Below, piece by piece: positions 45,686 through 49,275 of a stretch of DNA of 49,275 nt (positions are counted from its first letter, which is position 1; the number at the start of each line of letters is the position of its first letter). The stretch covers positions 1 through 49,275 of the forward strand of contig WGFB01000103.1 of NCBI GenBank assembly GCA_015492435.1, written 5' to 3'. Under the pieces are notes generated by a model. The model did no database searches. It was not told the DNA's origin and worked only from the letters and a program-made list of their open reading frames with translations. A program made the position numbers and the translations under genes. Origin of the DNA: Gammaproteobacteria bacterium (GTDB taxonomy: Bacteria; Pseudomonadota; Gammaproteobacteria; SZUA-140).

Positions 45686-46425
45686 ATATCTTCCTGTGCG
45701 ATCTGATCGCTGCTTCACGGACAAGGCGGGCAAATCATGGCCCTCATCCACGTCCGGATGTTTCAGGCAGCCGTCATGGCTGCATTCTCAGGGTGCACCG
45801 AAGAACTTCCATTGGCGCGGTCGGGAAACCGCGTGCTGTTGATAAGATGGGCTGTTTCCTTGCCGGGGGTGCTGTGGATCAGAAGCAGTCGCGCGGCTTA
45901 CAGTTTTCCTCTGCTTCCAGTCCGCTTCGCCCGCATCTCTCACCAGGATGGCGGGATGATGCGCTTACATCCCTGAAGACAAGAGAGGCAGGAGAAAGTT
46001 CAGGATGACCCATGGAGCTTGGCTCTGAAGATGTCCGGATGAGAGCGCCTCATGGCGTTGTGCCGGCCATGCCGAAGGCGCTGCTTCTTTGCTCGCGCTG
46101 GCGTTTCCATGATTGCCTTGCGTATACCACGCCTTTTTTATGTTGAAGGAGAGGTTTCGGTTGCAACTGATTGAAGTTCTGTATCCCGCGCGAAAAAAAG
46201 ACTTCTGCGAAGAATTTCAAGGCAAAAGATTGATTGCCACTCGCTAAATTAAGCTCTATATTGCTGTCTGATTTTTCCTGTGGCTGGCCGGAGAAAGTCG
46301 CGGGTGAGCGGGCCTGTCAGTGAATGTGCATGCCTGTTCATCAATCTGGTGATGCTGGATTGATTGGGTCAGGGAGCAAGGGTGTTACGGAACGTTCTTG
46401 CCTGAAACAACGTTGAGTAATCGAG
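45686..46425. other. Long intergenic region between discoidin and lipoprotein genes
   Basis: These 740 bases separate two divergent exported-protein genes. Short open frames exist (for example 45737-45976) but none has a ribosome site or recognisable sequence, and codon use is irregular. The last 250 bases are AT-rich and likely hold the promoter of the downstream gene; no clear -35/-10 pair stands out. Confidence 0.5.
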
Positions 46426-47865
46426 TTGTCCAAGACCAAATTCAGGAGTTCTGCCATTTTCAAGTCAACCTTTTTTCTTTCAGCATCGAAAATCTTGATG
46501 CTGTGTGTGTTTCTCTCTGCCTGCAACAACGATGCGGGCGGCGGCGTGGGTGACGCCTCTCTGTCCTTCATGCGCGATGCCACGCCACTGTCCGATGCCT
46601 CGCCACTGCCCGGTGCCGGGACGCAGGGGCATACCGTTACGGGATTTACGGCCACCGTAAGCGATGCCACCATCAGCGTGGTCGACAGTGATGGCGCCCA
46701 ATTGCTCTACGAGTATGGCAATGAGCGGGCGGGATACTCGGTGACTTTGCCCGTGGGATCTGCCTACCCAGTGCTCGTGACGGCCAGCAACGGAGTTGAT
46801 CTCGTGACGGGGGTGCCGCCCGCGATCACCATGATGTCCGTGGTCGAATCCCCTGCGGAGACGACGGCGAATCTCAATCCCTTGACTACCCTGATCGTCA
46901 AGACGGCACTGGCCATGCCGGGCGGGCTGACAGGCGCCAACTTGCAATTGGCCAATCAGTATGTCGTGACATCCCTCAGTTTCGGCATGGATTCCGTGCT
47001 CATCCCGCAGCCCATCAATACCATGGTCGATGGATCGAACGTGGCCTCCTTGGTCAAGGCCGGCGTGGTGCTCACGGAGACCCTGCGCCGCGGCGTGAAC
47101 AGGCTCAGCTTTTCCGGTATCGCCATGAGCGAGGATGAACTGCTCGATGCCCTGGCAGCCGATCTGGTGGACGGGAGAACGGATGGTATGGGCGCGGGAG
47201 GGGCGGATCCCTTGCTTACTTCCCTGACCATGGTGGTTCTGGCCCAGGTCATGCTGGAATCCATCGGCAATACCTTGCAGATCGATGGCCTGCCCGTGAT
47301 CGCGGAAATGGATAAGGCGATCGCGGCCATGTTTCCCAATGCCCAGGCCAGCGTCGCCGATACCGCGGTGTCTGGAGAGACGCTGGATCACCTCAGGCTT
47401 TTGATTCACGCGGCCCAGCCGGTGACGGCCAGTGATGACAGTGATCTGGCCGCCATACTGGCGGCCATCAACGCCCTGGACGCGGATATGTCGCCCGGTG
47501 ATATTGCACCCATGCTGCCGCTGACCGGCGGCGCGGCCTTTGATCCCGCCATCGGCGCCCTGCTGGCATCCGTGGATGGCAGCGCCTATCAAGCGGTTTT
47601 GGGCGCCTTCTCCGAAACGCACCAGCACCGCCTGCTTGCGCTGGCCTGGCTTCCCAGTGACGAGGTCGATGGTTATATCGTGCATGCCGGGCCGACAGCC
47701 ACCACGGCGACGGCCAAGGTGACGGTCGTTACATCGCCCTCGGTGGAACTGGATACGCAGATCGATCTGGGGCTGTCCCCCGGTGACAATGTCTGCTTCA
47801 GGATCAAGGCCTTCAATACCTCAGGCACTTCGCCCTTCTCTGGCGCCGTCTGCACAACGATTTAG
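46426..47865 (+). CDS. Lipoprotein with C-terminal fibronectin-III-like module
   Basis: The 479-residue frame starts at TTG, as no ATG precedes the lipobox at a workable distance. A hydrophobic run KILMLCVFLSAC ends in Cys33. A low-complexity segment after it contains an 18-bp in-frame tandem duplication (46576-46611; DATPLS/DASPLP). The middle (about 60-380) is an unknown, mostly helical region. The last 80 residues (DGYIVHAGPTA; LGLSPGDNVCFRIKAFN) are clearly homologous to the tail of the discoidin protein encoded on the other side of the 740-bp spacer. The stop TAG abuts element copy C. Confidence 0.72.
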   Translation: MSKTKFRSSAIFKSTFFLSASKILMLCVFLSACNNDAGGGVGDASLSFMRDATPLSDASPLPGAGTQGHTVTGFTATVSDATISVVDSDGAQLLYEYGNERAGYSVTLPVGSAYPVLVTASNGVDLVTGVPPAITMMSVVESPAETTANLNPLTTLIVKTALAMPGGLTGANLQLANQYVVTSLSFGMDSVLIPQPINTMVDGSNVASLVKAGVVLTETLRRGVNRLSFSGIAMSEDELLDALAADLVDGRTDGMGAGGADPLLTSLTMVVLAQVMLESIGNTLQIDGLPVIAEMDKAIAAMFPNAQASVADTAVSGETLDHLRLLIHAAQPVTASDDSDLAAILAAINALDADMSPGDIAPMLPLTGGAAFDPAIGALLASVDGSAYQAVLGAFSETHQHRLLALAWLPSDEVDGYIVHAGPTATTATAKVTVVTSPSVELDTQIDLGLSPGDNVCFRIKAFNTSGTSPFSGAVCTTI

Positions 47866-47999
47866 GGAACCTCTGATCATTCTGGACCGGATGGATGGCG
47901 AGATGAAAGGTTCCGGATCAAGGCGAAAAGCGCAGGCAATAGCGCGTTATCGCCAAGCTTTTCAACGCAGAGCCGGGACATTTCAGCCGCCAGACGCCG
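47866..47999. repeat. TTAA-type palindromic element, copy C (right end missing)
   Basis: The element matches copy B in orientation and sequence from GGAACCTCTGAT through CAGCCGCCAGACGCCG, then breaks off. The terminal GGTTCATGAATTGATCAGAGG part is absent and the left flank is TTAG, not TTAA. The right boundary lies 10 bp from the stop codon of the convergent zinc-finger gene. About 134 bp remain. Confidence 0.8.
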
Positions 48000-48009
48000 T
48001 TACGCGCCC

Positions 48010-48234
48010 TCAGGCTTGCTTGAGGGTGTACTCTGTCCCGCAATAGGGGCAGACGGCGTGCCCGGTTTCCTCGATGGGGAGAAAGACCCGCGGATGGGTG
48101 TTCCACAGGCCCATGCTGTCCAACGGGCAGTGCAGGGGCAGATCCGCCATGGTGATTTCATAGTGGCGGGCTGGTTCCTTCGACTGGTCCGCTTGTCCGT
48201 CCTGCGGGGAAGAACTCTGCTGGGCTTCTGTCAC
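48010..48234 (-). CDS. Zinc-finger (zf-CHCC) domain protein
   Basis: The 74-residue protein has a Ser/Gln-rich leader (1-22) and a C-terminal zf-CHCC domain: YEITMADLPLHCPLD and HPRVFLPIEE, then CPYCGTEYTL. The metal ligands are Cys36, His47, Cys62 and Cys65. The domain is shared with a mitochondrial complex I accessory subunit (NDUFS6-like) and with small proteobacterial proteins of unclear role. It is located directly downstream of ilvE on the same strand with 64 bp between, and is probably co-transcribed. Confidence 0.88.
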   Translation of the reverse strand: MTEAQQSSSPQDGQADQSKEPARHYEITMADLPLHCPLDSMGLWNTHPRVFLPIEETGHAVCPYCGTEYTLKQA

Positions 48235-48298
48235 GTCGGTTTCCTCTCGTTGTATTCAAGAGCCTGAATCCGAGGGCTCGGGTTAGAAGGTTTCGGCA

Positions 48299-49231
48299 TC
48301 ATTTGACTATCGTCAGCCATTCCGGGTGGGCCTCGCGGCGGCCATGAACCTGGTCGAAATAAAGGGTTTGCAATTGCTCGGTAACGGGGCCACGGCTGCC
48401 GTTGCCGATGGCGCGGCCGTCGACCTCGCGTATGGGGGTCACCTCCGCGGCCGTGCCGGTGAAGAAGGCCTCGTCGGCGATATAGACCTCGTCACGCGTG
48501 ATCAGTTTCTCCTTTACGGGGATGCCCAGTTCGGCCGCCAGTACGAAAATGGTGTCGCGCGTGATGCCGTCCAGTGCCGAGGTGAGAAAAGGTGTGTATA
48601 GGATGTTGTCCCGGACGATGAAAATATTCTCGCCGCTGCCTTCAGCGACATATCCTTCCGCGTCCAGCAGCAATGCCTCGTCGCAGCCGCAGGCGAGGGC
48701 CTCGTTCAAAGCCAGGATGGAATTGATGTAGGTGCCATTGGATTTGGCCTTGCACATGGTGACATTGACATGGTGACGGGTGTAGGAGGACGTTCTCACC
48801 TTGATGCCGTTCTTGATGTTGTCCTCGCCCATGTAGGATCCCCATGTCCAGGCGGCGACCATGACGTGGGTTTCCAGGGTATCCGCGCGCAGGCCCATGC
48901 CTTCCGGCCCATAGAAGCACATGGGGCGGATATAGCCGAATTCCATGTCGTTTTCCCGCACGGCGGTGCAGATGGCCTCGTTGAGGGTGTCCTTGCCATA
49001 GGGCATGGGCATGTTGAGGATGTGGGCGGAGCGGAACAGGCGGTCCGTGTGGGCGTGGAGCCGGAATATGGCCGTTCCCTGGTCGGTCTTGTAGGCGCGG
49101 ATGCCTTCGAATACGCCCAGACCGTAATGGAGCGTATGGGTGAGCACATGCACCCTGGCTTCCCGCCATGGAACCAGCTCGCCGTCCATCCAGATGACGC
49201 CATCACGATCTTCCATTCCCACGATACTCAT
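48299..49231 (-). CDS. ilvE: Branched-chain amino-acid aminotransferase
   Basis: Starting at the ATG at 49231 (MSIVGMEDRDGVIWMDGEL) the protein has 310 residues, as for E. coli IlvE (309). The upstream GTG at 49249 would add six residues. PLP fold-type IV motifs are LHYGLGVFEGIRAY, the Schiff-base lysine in CKAKSNGTY (Lys163), EALLLDAEGYVAEGSGENIF and the phosphate-binding DGITRDTI and TGTAAEVTPI. It catalyses the last step of Ile, Val and Leu synthesis with glutamate as amino donor. Confidence 0.96.
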   Translation of the reverse strand: MSIVGMEDRDGVIWMDGELVPWREARVHVLTHTLHYGLGVFEGIRAYKTDQGTAIFRLHAHTDRLFRSAHILNMPMPYGKDTLNEAICTAVRENDMEFGYIRPMCFYGPEGMGLRADTLETHVMVAAWTWGSYMGEDNIKNGIKVRTSSYTRHHVNVTMCKAKSNGTYINSILALNEALACGCDEALLLDAEGYVAEGSGENIFIVRDNILYTPFLTSALDGITRDTIFVLAAELGIPVKEKLITRDEVYIADEAFFTGTAAEVTPIREVDGRAIGNGSRGPVTEQLQTLYFDQVHGRREAHPEWLTIVK

Positions 49232-49275
49232 AGATCCGGTTTTCCCCACTCTCTTGTTGAAATTGCGAACGCTAG

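Noticed and set aside
48263-48290. Sequence GCCTGAATCC near ilvE as a third copy of the CCTGAATCC hairpin repeat
   Set aside because: Only one arm matches; the second arm and loop differ, so similarity is limited to about 10 bp.

Overview
The window is a G+C-rich stretch of bacterial chromosome, roughly 60-65 % G+C in most genes judged by eye. It is almost certainly from a gammaproteobacterium. Supporting gene pairs are rpiA divergent from ilvA, gor next to a gamma carbonic anhydrase, pcm followed by tolC, and prlC, thiC and ilvE of gammaproteobacterial type. No rRNA, tRNA, CRISPR array, phage gene or transposase gene was seen.

Layout. 1-900: the 5' end of priA and a hemJ-type membrane protein, both on the minus strand, with two DnaA-box-like 9-mers between them. 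1.1-6.1 kb: a complete urease operon, ureDABCEFG. 6.1-13.3 kb: a porin plus the urea ABC transporter urtABCDE, preceded by a very good sigma-54 (-24/-12) promoter with possible NtrC sites. Together these form a urea uptake-and-hydrolysis module: outer-membrane pore, periplasmic UrtA, membrane UrtBC, ATPases UrtDE, then nickel urease and its maturation proteins. 13.3-17 kb: a CLC anion transporter with altered selectivity residues, a candidate small RNA, a YqaA-like membrane protein, and a protein with two cyclic-nucleotide-binding domains and a rhodanese domain. 17-23.4 kb: a 1284-residue flavin/Fe-S oxidoreductase (DUF3683 type) and an RND-superfamily exporter. 23.4-31.5 kb: housekeeping metabolism (DUF2905, rpiA, ilvA, a membrane protein, an alpha/beta hydrolase, gamma carbonic anhydrase, gor, prlC).

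31.5-40.2 kb is the accessory part. It holds three small exported proteins (one rich in Met and His), a glutamate-type dehydrogenase, a 21-codon remnant resembling a DUF302 gene, an unknown lipoprotein, an O-GlcNAc-transferase-like TPR protein overlapping a DXD glycosyltransferase, and a second, AT-richer glycosyltransferase-like gene. It also contains two families of dispersed structured repeats. The first is an imperfect palindrome of about 160 bp flanked by TTAA, with two full copies and one truncated copy, each starting exactly at the stop codon of the upstream gene. The second is a repeat of about 100 bp built on TACAAG-type heptamers, present as an inverted pair 6 kb apart.

40.2-49.3 kb: thiC without a visible TPP riboswitch, pcm-tolC, a two-discoidin secreted protein and a lipoprotein that share the same C-terminal fibronectin-III-like module, a zf-CHCC zinc-finger protein, and ilvE.

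The most noteworthy signals are the stop-codon-associated palindromic elements, the sigma-54 promoter of the porin-urt operon, the candidate sRNA at about 15.24-15.33 kb, the unusual CLC motif, the DUF302-like remnant and the glycosylation islet. None of them was tested by database search.
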